Positions 25,314-38,140 of a stretch of DNA of 64,000 bases are shown here, piece by piece; position 1 is the stretch's first letter; every line of letters starts with the position of its first letter. Origin of the DNA: Hydractinia symbiolongicarpus (lineage: Eukaryota; Cnidaria; Hydrozoa; Anthoathecata; Hydractiniidae); the NCBI RefSeq assembly GCF_029227915.1, contig NC_079881.1:1364001-1428000 (forward strand). The letters are read 5' to 3'. A model generated the notes under the pieces. It was not told the origin of the DNA. It saw only the letters and a program-made list of their open reading frames with translations, and did no database searches. The position numbers were made by a program, and so were the translations under genes.

Positions 25314-28173
25314 TTTCCCGTAAATCCCGGGCTTGGCGTGTATAGTCGAATGTATACAAAGAAAGTACCCTGTGAGTAAACTCATTTCCAAAACGATTTT
25401 TTAAATTATCTTTTCACCACTAAAACGCATGAGACTTGTAGTTTACAAAAATGTTTTCATTGTTGATGAGACGCTGAATAAAAGAAGTTTAATCGCCGGC
25501 AAACGAAAACCTGCGATTTCCCGTAAATCCTGAACTCGGACCGTATAATTAAAAGTATACAAAGAAAGTACCCTGGGAGTAAACTCATTTCCCGAACGAT
25601 TTTTTAAATTATTATTTTACCACTAAAGCCCATGAGACTTGTAGTTTTTAAAAATGTTTTCATATTTGATGAGACGCTGAATAAAAGAAGTTTAATCGCC
25701 GGCAAACGAAAACCCGCAACTTCCCGTAAATCCCGGACTCGGCCCGTATAGTCAAAAGTATACAAAGAAAGTACCCAGGGAGTAAACTCATTTCCCGAAC
25801 GATTTTTTAAATTATTTTTTCATCACTAAAACGCATGAGACTTGTAGTTTTCACAAATGTTTTCATTTTTGATGAGACGCTTAATGAAAGTGGTTTAATC
25901 GCCAGCAAACGAAAACTCGCGATTTCGCGTACATCCCGGGCTTGGCCCGTATAATCGAATGTATACAAAGAAAGTACCCAGGGAGTAAACTCATTTCCCA
26001 AACGATTTTTTAAATTATTATTTAACCACTAAAGCCCATGAGACTTGTAGTTTTTAAAAATGTTTCCACTTTTGATGACACGCTGAATAAAAGAAGTTTA
26101 ATCGCCGGCAAATGAAAACCCGCAACTTCCCGGAAAATCCCCGACTCGGCCCGTATAGTCAAAAGTATACAAAGAAAGTACCCAGGGAGTAAACTCATTT
26201 CCCGAACGATTTTTTAAATTATTATTTCACCACTAAAGCCCATGAGACTTGTAGTTTTTAAAAATGTTTTCATTTTTGATGAGACGCTGAATAAAAGAAG
26301 TTTAATCGCCGGCAAACGAAAACCCGCGATTTCCCGTAAATCCCGGACTCGGCCCGTATAGTCAAAAGTATACAAAGAAGGTACCCAGGGAGTAAACTCA
26401 TTTCCCGAACGATTTTTTAAATTATTTTTTCACCACTAAAACGCATGAGACTTGTAGTTTTCAGAAATGTTTTCATTTTTGATGAGACGCTTAATGAAAG
26501 TGGTTTAATCGCCGGCAAACGAAAACCCGCGATTTCCCGTAAATCTCGGGCTTGGCCCGTATAGTCGAATGTATACAAAGAAAGTACCCTGTGAGTAAAC
26601 TCATTTCCAAAACGATTTTTTAAATTATCTTTTCACCACTAAAACGCATGAGACTTGTAGTTTTCAAAAATGTTTTCATTTTTAGTGAGACGCTGAATAA
26701 AAGAAGTTTAATCGCCGGCAAACGAAAACCCGCGACTTCCCGTAAATCCCGGGCTTGGCGTGTATAGTCGAATGTATACAAAGAAAGTACCCTGTGAGTA
26801 AACTCATTTCCAAAACGATTTTTTAAATTATCTTTTCACCACTAAAACGCATGAGACTTGTAGTTTACAAAAATGTTTTCATTGTTGATGAGACGCTGAA
26901 TAAAAGAAGTTTAATCGCCGGCAAACGAAAACCTGCGATTTCCCGTAAATCCTGAACTCGGACCGTATAGTCAAAAGTATACAAAGAAAGTACCCTGGGA
27001 GTAAACTCATTTCCCGAACGATTTTTTAAATTATTATTTTACCACTAAAGCCCATGAGACTTGTAGTTTTTAAAAATGTTTTCATTTTTGATGAGACGCT
27101 GAATAAAAGAAGTTTAATCGCCGGCAAACGAAAACCCGCGACTTCCCGTAAATCCCGGACTCGGCCCGTATAGTCAAAAGTATACAAAGAAAGTACCCAG
27201 GGAGTAAACTCATTTCCCGAACGATTTTTTAAATTATTTTTTCATCACTAAAACGCATGAGACTTGTAGTTTTCACAAATGTTTTCATTTTTGATGAGAC
27301 GCTTAATGAAAGTGGTTTAATCGCCAGCAAACGAAAACTCGCGATTTCGCGTACATCCCGGGCTTGGCCCGTATAATCGAATGTATACAAAGAAAGTACC
27401 CAGGGAGTAAACTCATTTCCCAAACGATTTTTTAAATTATTATTTAACCACTAAAGCCCATGAGACTTGTAGTTTTTAAAAATGTTTCCACTTTTGATGA
27501 CACGCTGAATAAAAGAAGTTTAATCGCCGGCAAATGAAAACCCGCAACTTCCCGGAAAATCCCCGACTCGGCCCGTATAGTCAAAAGTATACAAAGAAAG
27601 TACCCAGGGAGTAAACTCATTTCCCGAACGATTTTTTAAATTATTATTTCACCACTAAAGCCCATGAGACTTGTAGTTTTTAAAAATGTTTTCATTTTTG
27701 ATGAGACGCTGAATAAAAGAAGTTTAATCGCCGGCAAACGAAAACCCGCGATTTCCCGTAAATCCCGGACTCGGCCCGTATAGTCAAAAGTATACAAAGA
27801 AGGTACCCAGGGAGTAAACTCATTTCCCGAACGATTTTTTAAATTATTTTTTCACCACTAAAACGCATGAGACTTGTAGTTTTCAGAAATGTTTTCATTT
27901 TTGATGAGACGCTTAATGAAAGTGGTTTAATCGCCGGCAAACGAAAACCCGCGATTTCCCGTAAATCTCGGGCTTGGCCCGTATAGTCGAATGTATACAA
28001 AGAAAGTACCCTGTGAGTAAACTCATTTCCAAAACGATTTTTTTAATTATCTTTTCACCACTAAAACGCATGAGACTTGTAGTTTTCAAAAATGTTCTCA
28101 TTTTTAGTGAGACGCTGAATAAAAGAAGTTTAATCGCCGGCAAACGAAAACCCGCGACTTCCCGTAAATCCCG
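25314..28173 (+). repeat. Tandem duplication, 1422-bp unit (7 monomers)
   Basis: 25314-26751 and 26736-28173 match at offset 1422. Shared private markers include ggcttggcgtgtatag, cattgttgatgag, cctgaactcggaccg, tttcacaaatg, cgatttcgcgtac, tgtttccacttttgatgac and cccggaaaatcc. I noticed about five differences, such as gtataattaaaag at 25551 against gtatagtcaaaag at 26973. The unit is 7 x 203 plus one base, the extra base being the cggaaaatcc insertion. Confidence 0.9.
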
Positions 28174-29809
28174 GACTCGGCCCGTATAGTCAAAAGTATA
28201 CAAAGAAAGTACCCAGGGAGTAAACTCATTTCCTGAACGATTTTTTAAATTATTTTTTCATCACTAAAACGCATGAGACTTGTAGTTTTCAGAAATGTTT
28301 TCATTTTTGATGAGACGCTTAATGAAAGTGGTTTAATCGCCGGCAAACGAAACCCGCGATTTCCCGTACATCCCGGGCTTGGCCCGTATAGTCGAATGTA
28401 TACAAAGAAAGTACCCAGGGAGTAAACTCATTTCCCGAACGATATTTTAAATTATTATTTAACCACTAAAGCCCATGAGACTTGTAGTTTTCAAAAATGT
28501 TTTCATTTTTGATGAGACGCTGAATAAAAGAAGTTTAATCGCCGGCAAACGAAAACCCGCGACTTCCCGTAAATCTCCGACTCGGCCCGTATAGTCAAAA
28601 GTATACAAAGAAAGTACCCAGGCTGTAAACTCATTTCCCGAACGATTTTTTAAATTATTTTTTCACCACTAAAACGCATGAGACTTGTAGTTTTCAGAAA
28701 TGTTTTCATTTTTGATGAGACGCTTAGTGAAAGTGGTTTAATCGCCGGCAAACGAAATTCTGCGATTTCCCGTAAATCCCGGGCTTGGCCCGTATAGTCG
28801 AATGTATACAAAGAAAGTACCCTGTGAGTAAACTCATTTCCAAAACGATTTTTTAAATTATCTTTTCACCACTAAAACGCATGAGACTTGTAGTTTTCAA
28901 AAATGTTTTCATTTTTGAGGAGACGCTGAATAAAAGAAGTTTAATCGCCGGCAAACGAAAGCCCGCCATTTCCCGTAAACCCCGGACTCGGCCCGTATAG
29001 TCAAAAGTATACAAAGAAAGTACCCTGGGAGTAAACTCATTTTCCGAACGATTTTTTAAATTATTATTTCACCACTAAAACGCATGAGACTTTTAGTCTT
29101 CAAAAATGTTTTCATTTTTGATGAGACGCTGCATAAAAGAAGTTTAATCGCCGGCAAACGAAAACCCGCGACTTCCCGTAAATCCCGGACTCGGCCCGTA
29201 TAGTCAAAAGTATACAAAGAAAGTACCCAGGGAGTAAACTCATTTCCCAAACGATTTTTTAAATTATTTTTTCATCACTAAAACGCATGAGAATTGTAGT
29301 TTTCAGATATGTTTTCATTTTTGATGAGACGCTTAATGAAAGTGGTTTAATCGCCGGCAAACGAAACCCGCGATTTCCCGTACATCCCGCGCTTGGCCCG
29401 TATAATCGAATGTATACAAAGAAAGTACCCAGGGAGTAAACTCATTTCCCGAACGATTTTTTAAATTATTATTTAACCACTAAAGCCCATGAGACTTTTA
29501 GTTTTTAAAAATGTTTTCATTTTTGATGAGACGCTGAATAAAAGAAGTTTAATCGCCGGCAAACAAAAACCCGCGATTTCCCGTAAATCCCGGACTCGGC
29601 CCATATAGTCGAATGTATACAAAGAAAGTACCCTGTGAGTAAACTCATTTCCAAAACGATTTTTTAAATTATTTTTTCACCACTAAAACGCATGAGACTT
29701 GTAGTTTTCAGAAATGTTTTCATTTTTGATGAGACGCTTAATGAAAGTGGTTTAATCGCCGGCAAACGAAAACCCGCGATTTCCCGTAAATCTCGGGCTT
29801 GGCCCGTAT
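28174..29809 (+). repeat. Satellite section, no special feature
   Basis: About eight forward monomers in the usual subfamilies, including one with a c-to-g change giving cccgcgcttgg near 29387 and one carrying cccatatagtcg near 29601. Single-base deletions (cgaaacccg for cgaaaacccg) shorten some copies to 202 bp. Nothing else is visible. Confidence 0.85.
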
Positions 29810-32800
29810 AGTCGAATGTATACAAAGAAAGTACCCTGTGAGTAAACTCATTTCCAAAACGATTTTTTAAATTATCTTTTCACCACTAAAACGCATGAGA
29901 CTTGTAGTTTTCAAAAATGTTTTCATTTTTAGTGAGACGCTGAATAAAAGAAGTTTAATCGCCGGCAAACGAAAACCCGCGACTTCCCGTAAATCCCGGA
30001 CTCGGCCCGTATAGTCAAAAGTATTCAAAGAAAGTACCCAGGGAGTAAACTCATTTCCCGAACGATTTTTTAAATTATTTTTTCATCACTAAAACGCATG
30101 AGACTTGTAGTTTTCAGAAATGTTTTCATTTTTGATGAGACGCTTAATCAAAGTGGTTTAATCGCCGGCAAACGAAACCCGCGATTTCCCGTACATCCCG
30201 GGCTTGGCCCGTATAGTCGAATGTATACAAAGAAAGTACCCAGGGAGTAAACTCATTTCCCGAACGATATTTTAAATTATTATTTAACCACTAAAGCCCA
30301 TGAGACTTGTAGTTTTCAAAAATGTTTTCATTTTTGATGAGACGCTGAATAAAAGAAGTTTAATCGCCGGCAAACAAAAACCCGCGACTTCCCGTAAATC
30401 TCCGACTCGGCCCGTATAGTCAAAAGTATACAAAGAAAGTACCCAGGGTGTAAACTCATTTCCCGAACGATTTTTTAAATTATTTTTTCACCACTAAAAC
30501 GCATGAGACTTGTAGTTTTCAGAAATGTTTTCATTTTTGATGAGACGCTTAGTGAAAGTGGTTTAATCGCCGGCAAACGAAATTCTGCGATTTCCCGTAA
30601 ATCCCGGGCTTGGCCCGTATAGTCGAATGTATACAAAGGAAGTACCCTGTGAGTAAACTCATTTCCAAAACGATTTTTTAAATTGTCGTTTCACCACTAA
30701 AGCCCATGAGACTTGTAGTTTTCAAAAATGTTTTCATTTTTGATGACACGCTGAATAAAAGAAGTTTAATCGCCGGAAAACGAAAACCCGCGATTTCCCG
30801 TAAATCCCGGATTCGGCCCGTATAGTCAAAAGTATACGAAGAAGGTACCCAGGGATTAAACTCATTTCCCGAACGATTTTTTAAATTATTATTTCACCAC
30901 TAGAGCCCATGAGACTTGTATTTTTCAAAAATATTTTCATTTTTGATGAGACGCTGAATAAATGAATTTAATCGCAGGCAAACAAAAACGCGCGATTACC
31001 CGTAAATCCCGGGGTTGGTCCGTATAGTCGAATGTATACAAAGAAAGTACCCTGTGAGTAAACTCATTTCCAAATCGATTTTTTAAATTATCTTTTCACC
31101 ACTAAAACGCATGAGACTTGTAGTTTTCAAAAATGTTTTCATTTTTGATGAGACGCTGAATAAAAGAAGTTTAATCGCCGGCAAACGAAAGCCCGCCATT
31201 TCCCGTAAACCCCGGACTCGGCCCGTATAGTCAAAAGTATACAAAGAAAGTACCCTGGGAGTAAACTCATTTCTCGAACGATTTTTTAAATTATTATTTC
31301 ACCATTAAAACGCATGAGACTTTTAGTCTTCAAAAATGTTTTCATTTTTGATGAGACGCTGAATAAAAGAAGTTTAATCGCCGGCAAACGAAAACCCGCG
31401 ACTTCCCGTAAATCCCGGACTCGGCCCGTATAGTCAAAAGTATACAAAGAAAGTACCCAGGGAGTAAACTCATTTCCCAAACGATTTTTTAAATTATTTT
31501 TTCATCACTAAAACGCATGAGACTTGTAGTTTTCAGATATGTTTTCATTTTTGATGAGACGCTTAATGAAAGTGGTTTAATCGCCGGCAAACGAAACCCG
31601 CGATTTCCCGTACATCCCGGGCTTGGCCCGTATAGTCGAATGTATACAAAGAAAGTACCCAGGGAGTAAACTCATTTCCCGAACGATTTTTTAAATTATT
31701 ATTTAACCACTAAAGCCCATGAGACTTGTAGTTTTTAAAAATGTTTTCATTTTTGATGAGATGCTGAATAAAAGAAGTTTAATCGCCGGCAAACAAAAAC
31801 CCGCGATTTCCCGTAAATCCCGGACTCGGCCCATATAGTCGAATGTATACAAAGAAAGTACCCTGTGAGTAAACTCATTTCCAAAACGATTTTTTAAATT
31901 ATCGTTTCACCACTAAAGCGCATGAGACTTGTAGTTTTTAAAAATGTTTTCACTTTTGATGACACGCTGAATAAAAGAAGTTTAATCGCCGGCAAACGAA
32001 AACCCGCAACTTCCCGGAAAATCCCCGACTCGGCCCGTATAGTCAAAAGTATACAAAGAAAGTACCCAGGGAGTAAACTCATTTCCCGAACGATTTTTTA
32101 AATTATTATTTCACCACTAAAGCCCATGAGACTTGTAGTTTTTAAAAATGTTTTCATTTTTGATGAGACGCTGAATAAAGAAGTTTAATCGCCGGCAAAC
32201 GAAAACCCGCGATTTTCCGTAAATCCCGGACTCGGCCCGTATAGTCAAAAGTATACAAAGAAGGTACCCAGGGAGTAAACTCATTTCCCGAACGATTTTT
32301 TAAATTATTTTTTCACCACTAAAACGCATGAGACTTGTAGTTTTCAGAAATGTTTTCATTTTTGATGAGACGCTTAATGAAAGTGGTTTAATCGCCGGCA
32401 AACGAAAACCCGCGATTTCCCGTAAATCTCGGGCTTGGCCCGTATAGTCGAATGTATACAAAGAAAGTACCCTGTGAGTAAACTCATTTCCAAAACGATT
32501 TTTTAAATTATCTTTTCACCACTAAAACGCATGAGACTTGTAGTTTTTAAAAATGTTTTCATTTTTAGTGAGACGCTGAATAAAAGAAGTTTAATCGCCG
32601 GCAAACGAAAACCTGCGACTTCCCGTAAATCCCGGACTCGGCCCGTATAGTCAAAAGTATACAAAGAAAGTACCCAGGGAGTAAACTCATTTCCCGAACG
32701 ATTTTTTAAATTATTTTTTCATCACTAAAACGCATGAGACTTGTAGTTTTCAGAAATGTTTTCATTTTTGATGAGACGCTAAATGAAAGTGGTTTAATCG

Positions 32801-35800
32801 CCGGCAAACGAAACCCGCGATTTCCCGTACATCCCGGGCTTGGCCCGTATAGTCGAATGTATACAAAGAAAGTACCCAGGGAGTAAACTCATTTCCCGAA
32901 CGATATTTTAAATTATTATTTAACCACTAAAGCCCATGAGACTTGTAGTTTTCAAAAATGTTTTCATTTTTGATGAGACGCTGAATAAATGAAGTTTAAT
33001 CGCCGGCAAACGAAAACCCGCGACTTCCCGTAAATCTCCGACTCGGCCCGTATAGTCAAAAGTATACAAAGAAAGTACCCAGGGTGTAAACTCATTTCCC
33101 GAACAATTTTTTAAATTATTTTTTCACCACTAAAACGCATGAGACTTGTAGTTTTCAGAAATGTTTTCATTTTTGATGAGACGCTTAGTGAAAGTGGTTT
33201 AATCGCCGGCAAACGAAATTCTGCGATTTCCCGTAAATCCCGGGCTTGGCCCGTATAGTCGAATGTATACAAAGAAAGTACCCTGTGAGTAAACTCATTT
33301 CCAAAACGATTTTTTAAATTATCGTTTCACCACTAAAGCCCATGAGACTTGTAGTTTTCAAATATGTTTTCATTTTTGATGACACGCTGAATAAAAGAAG
33401 TTTAATCGCCGGCAAACGAAATTCTGCGATTTCCCGTAAATCCCGGGCTTGGCCCGTATAGTCGAATGTATACAAAGAAAGTACCCTGTGAGTAAACTCA
33501 TTTCCAAAACGATTTTTTAAATTATCGTTTCACCACTAAAGCCCATGAGACTTGTAGTTTTTAAAAATGTTTTCATTTTTGATGACACGCTGAATAAAAG
33601 AAGTTTAATCGCCGGAAAACGAAAACCCGCGATTTCCCGTAAATCATGGATTTGACCCGTATAGTCAAAAGTATACGAAGAAGGTACCCAGGGATTAAAC
33701 TCATTTCCCGAACGATTTTTTAAATTATTATTTCACCACTAGAGCCCATGAGACTTGTATTTTTCAAAAATGTTTTCATTTTTGATGAGACGCTGAATAA
33801 ATGAATTTAATCGCAGGCAAACAAAAACGCGCACTTTCCCGTAAATCCCGGGGTTGGCCCGTATAGTAGAATGTATACAAAGAAAGTACCCTGTGAGTAA
33901 ACTCATTTCCAATACGATTTTTTAAATTATCTTTTCACCACTAAAACGCATGAGACTTGTAGTTTTCAGATATGTTTTCATTTTTGATGAGACGCTGAAT
34001 AAAAGAAGTTTAATCGCCGGCAAACAAAAACCCGCGATTTCCCGTAAATCCCGGACTCGGCCCGTATAGTCGAATGTATACAAAGAAAGTACCCTGTGAG
34101 TAAACTCATTTCCAAAACGATTTTTTAAATTATCGTTTCACCACTAAAGCGCATGAGACTTGTAGTTTTTAAAAATGTTTTCACTTTTGATGACACGCTG
34201 AATAAAAGAAGTTTAATCGCCGGCAAACGAAAACCCGCAACTTCCCGGAAAATCGCCGACTCGGCCCGTATAGTCAAAAGTATACAAAGAAAGTACCCAG
34301 GGAGTAAACTCATTTCCCGAACGATTTTTTAAATTATTATTTCACCACTAAAACGCATGAGACTTGTAGATTTCAGAAATGTTTTCATTTTTGATGAGAC
34401 GCTTAGTGAAAGTGGTTTAATCGCCGGCAAACGAAATTCTGCGATTTCCCGTAAATCCCGGGCTTGGCCCGTATAGTCGAATGTATACAAAGAAAGTACC
34501 CTGTGAGTAAACTCATTTCCAAAACGATTTTTTAAATTATCGTTTCACCACTAAAGCCCATGAGACTTGTAGTTTTCAAATATGTTTTCATTTTTGATGA
34601 CACGCTGAATAAAAGAAGTTTAATCGCCGGCAAACGAAATTCTGCGATTTCCCGTAAATCCCGGGCTTGGCCCGTATAGTCGAATGTATACAAAGAAAGT
34701 ACCCTGTGAGTAAACTCATTTCCAAAACGATTTTTTAAATTATCGTTTCACCACTAAAGCCCATGAGACTTGTAGTTTTTGAAAATGTTTTCATTTTTGA
34801 TGACACGCTGAATAAAAGAAGTTTAATCGCCGGAAAACGAAAACCCGCGATTTCCCGTAAATCATGGATTTGACCCGTATAGTCAAAAGTATACGAAGAA
34901 GGTACCCAGGGATTAAACTCATTTCCCGAACGATTTTTTAAATTATTATTTCACCACTAGAGCCCATGAGTCTTGTATTTTTCAAAAATGTTTTCATTTT
35001 TGATGAGACGCTGAATAAATGAATTTAATCGCAGGCAAACAAAAACGCGCGCTTTCCCGTAAATCCCGGGGTTGGCCCGTATAGTCGAATGTATACAAAG
35101 AAAGTACCCTGTGAGTAAACTCATTTCCAATACGATTTTTTAAATTATCTTTTCACCACTAAAACGCATGAGACTTGTAGTTTTCAGATATGTTTTCATT
35201 TTTGATGAGACGCTGAATAAAAGAAGTTTAATCGCCGGCAAACAAAAACCCGCGATTTCCCGTAAATCCCGGACTCGGCCCGTATAGTCGAATGTATACA
35301 AAGAAAGTACCCTGTGAGTAAACTCATTTCCAAAACGATTTTTTAAATTATCGTTTCACCACTAAAGCGCATGAGACTTGTAGTTTTTAAAAATGTTTTC
35401 ACTTTTGATGACACGCTGAATAAAAGAAGTTTAATCGCCGGCAAACGAAAACCTGCAACTTCCCGGAAAATCGCCGACTCGGCCCGTATAGTCAAAAGTA
35501 TACAAAGAAAGTACCCAGGGAGTAAACTCATTTCCCGAACGATTTTTTAAATTATTATTTCACCACTAAAACGCATGAGACTTGTAGTTTTCAGAAATGT
35601 TTTCATTTTTGATGAGACGCTTAGTGAAAGTGGTTTAATCGCCGGCAAACGAAATTCTGCGATTTCCCGTAAATCCCGGGCTTGGCCCGTATAGTCGAAT
35701 GTATACAAAGAAAGTACCCTGTGAGTAAACTCATTTCCAAAACGATTTTTTAAATTATCGTTTCACCACTAAAGCCCATGAGACTTGTAGTTTTCAAAAA

Positions 35801-38140
35801 TGTTTTCATTTTTGATGACACGCTGAATAAAAGAAGTTTAATCGCCGGCAAACGAAAACCCGCGATTTCCCGTAAATCCCGGATTCGGCCCGTATAGTCA
35901 AAAGTATACGAAGAAGGTACCCAGGGATTAAACTCATTTCCCGAACGATTTTTTAAATTATTATTTCACCACTAGAGCCAATGAGACTTGTATTTTTCAA
36001 AAATGTTTTCATTTTTGATGAGACGCTGAATAAATGAATTTAATCGCAGGCAAACAAAAACGCGCGATTTCCCGTAAATCCCGGGGTTGGCCCGTATAGT
36101 CGAATGTATACAAAGAAAGTACCCTGTGAGTAAACTCATTTCCAAAACGATTTTTTAAATTATCTTTTCACCACTAAAACGCATGAGACTTGTAGTTTTC
36201 AAAAATGTTTTCATTTTTGATGAGACGCTGAATAAAAGAAGTTTAATCGCCGGCAAACGAAAACCTGCCATTTCCCGTAAACCCCGGACTCGGCCCGTAT
36301 AGTCAAAAGTATACAAAGAAAGTACCCTGGGAGTAAACTCATTTCCCGAACGATTTTTTAAATTATTATTTCACCACTAAAACGCATGAGACTTTTAGTC
36401 TTCAAAAATGATTTCATTTTTGATGAGACGCTGAATAAAAGAAGTTTAATCGCCGGCAAACGAAAACCCGCGACTTCCCGTAAATCCCGGACTCGGCCCG
36501 TATAGTCAAAAGTAAACAAAGAAAGTACCCAGGGAGTAAACTCATTTCCCAAACGATTTTTTAAATTATTTTTTCATCACTAAAACGCATGAGACTTGTA
36601 GTTTTCAGATATGTTTTCATTTTTGATGAGACGCTTAATGAAAGTGGTTTAATCGCCGGCAAACGAAACCCGCGATTTCCCGTACATCCCGGGCTTGGCC
36701 CGTATAGTCGAATGTATACAAAGAAAGTACCCAGAGAGTAAACTCATTTCCCGAACGATTTTTTAAATTATTATTTAACCACTAAAGCCCATGAGACTTT
36801 TAGTTTTTAAAAATGTTTTCATTTTTGATGAGACGCTGAATAAAAGAAGTTTAATCGCCGGCAAACAAAAACCCGCGATTTCCCGTAAATCCCGGACTCG
36901 GCCCGTATAGTCGAATGTATACAAAGAAAGTACCCTGTGAGTAAACTCATTTCCAAAACGATTTTTTAAATTATCGTTTCACCACTAAAGCGCATGAGAC
37001 TTGTAGTTTTCAAAAATGTTTTCATTTTTGATGAGACGCTGAATAAAAGGAGTTTAATCGCCGGCAAACGAAAACCCGCCATTTCCCGTAAACCCCGGAC
37101 TCGGCCCGTATAGTCAAAAGTATACAAAGAAAGTACCCAGGGAGTAAACTCATTTCCCGAACGATTTTTTAAATTATTATTTCACCACTAAAGCCCATGA
37201 GACTTGTAGTTTTCAAAAATGTTTTCATTTTTGATGACACGCTGAATAAAAGAAGTTTAATCGCCGGAAAACGAAAACCCGCGATTTCCCGTAAATCCCG
37301 GATTCGGCCCGTATAGTCAAAAGTATACGAAGAAGGTACCCAGGGATTAAACTCATTTCCCGAACGATTTTTTAAATTATTATTTCACCACTAGAGCCCA
37401 TGAGACTTGTATTTTTCAAAAATGTTTTCATTTTTGATGAGACGCTGAATAAATGAATTTAATCGCAGGCAAACGAAAACGCGCGATTTCCCGTAAATCC
37501 CGGGGTTGGCCCGTATAGTCGAATGTATACAAAGAAAGTACCCTGTGAGTAAACTCATTTCCAAAACGATTTTTTAAATTATCTTTTCACCACTAAAACG
37601 CATGAGACTTGTAGTTTTCAAAAATGTTTTCATTTTTGATGAGACGCTGAATAAAAGAAGTTTAATCGCCGGCAAACAAAAACCCGCCATTTCCCGTAAA
37701 CCCCGGACTCGGCCCGTATAGTCAAAAGTATACAAAGAAAGTACCCTGGGAGTAAACTCATTTCCCGAACGATTTTTTAAATTATTATTTCACCACTAAA
37801 ACGCATGAGACTTGTAGTCTTCAAAAATGTTTTCATTTTTGATGACACGCTGAATAAAAGAAGTTTAATCGCCGGCAAACGAAAACCCGCGACTTCCCGT
37901 AAATCCCGGACTCGGCCCGTATAGTCAAAAGTATACAAAGAAAGTACCCAGGGAGTAAACTCATTTCCCGAACGATTTTTTAAATTATTTTTACATCACT
38001 AAAACGCATGAGACTTGTAGTTTTCAGATATGTTTTCATTTTTGATGAGACGCTTAATGAAAGTGGTTTAATCGCCGGCAAACGAAACCCGTGATTTCCC
38101 GTACATCCCGGGCTTGGCCCGTATAGTCGAATGTATGCAA
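29810..38140 (+). repeat. Long-range duplicated section, copy 1 (partner about 40561-47142)
   Basis: Markers match a downstream section with stepwise offsets: 10748 (gtattcaaag at 30021/40769), 10546 (31286/41832 and 31894/42440), 10140 (gctaaatg monomer, about 32780/42920, and 33001/43141) and 8922 (36358/45280 and 37051/45973). Each step is close to a whole number of monomers: 202, 406 and 1218. The copies are therefore colinear but have gained or lost 1, 2 and 6 monomers. This spans roughly 40 monomers. Confidence 0.87.
33127..35793 (+). repeat. Tandem duplication, 1218-bp unit (6 monomers)
   Basis: 33127-34575 and 34345-35793 match at offset 1218, exactly 6 x 203. Shared markers are cgaaattctgcg, aaatcatggatttgacccg, atacgaagaagg, tgaatttaatcgcagg and cggaaaatcgcc. 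The downstream partner section near 43-45 kb has this unit once, so the expansion is private to this copy (or was lost from the other). Confidence 0.88.
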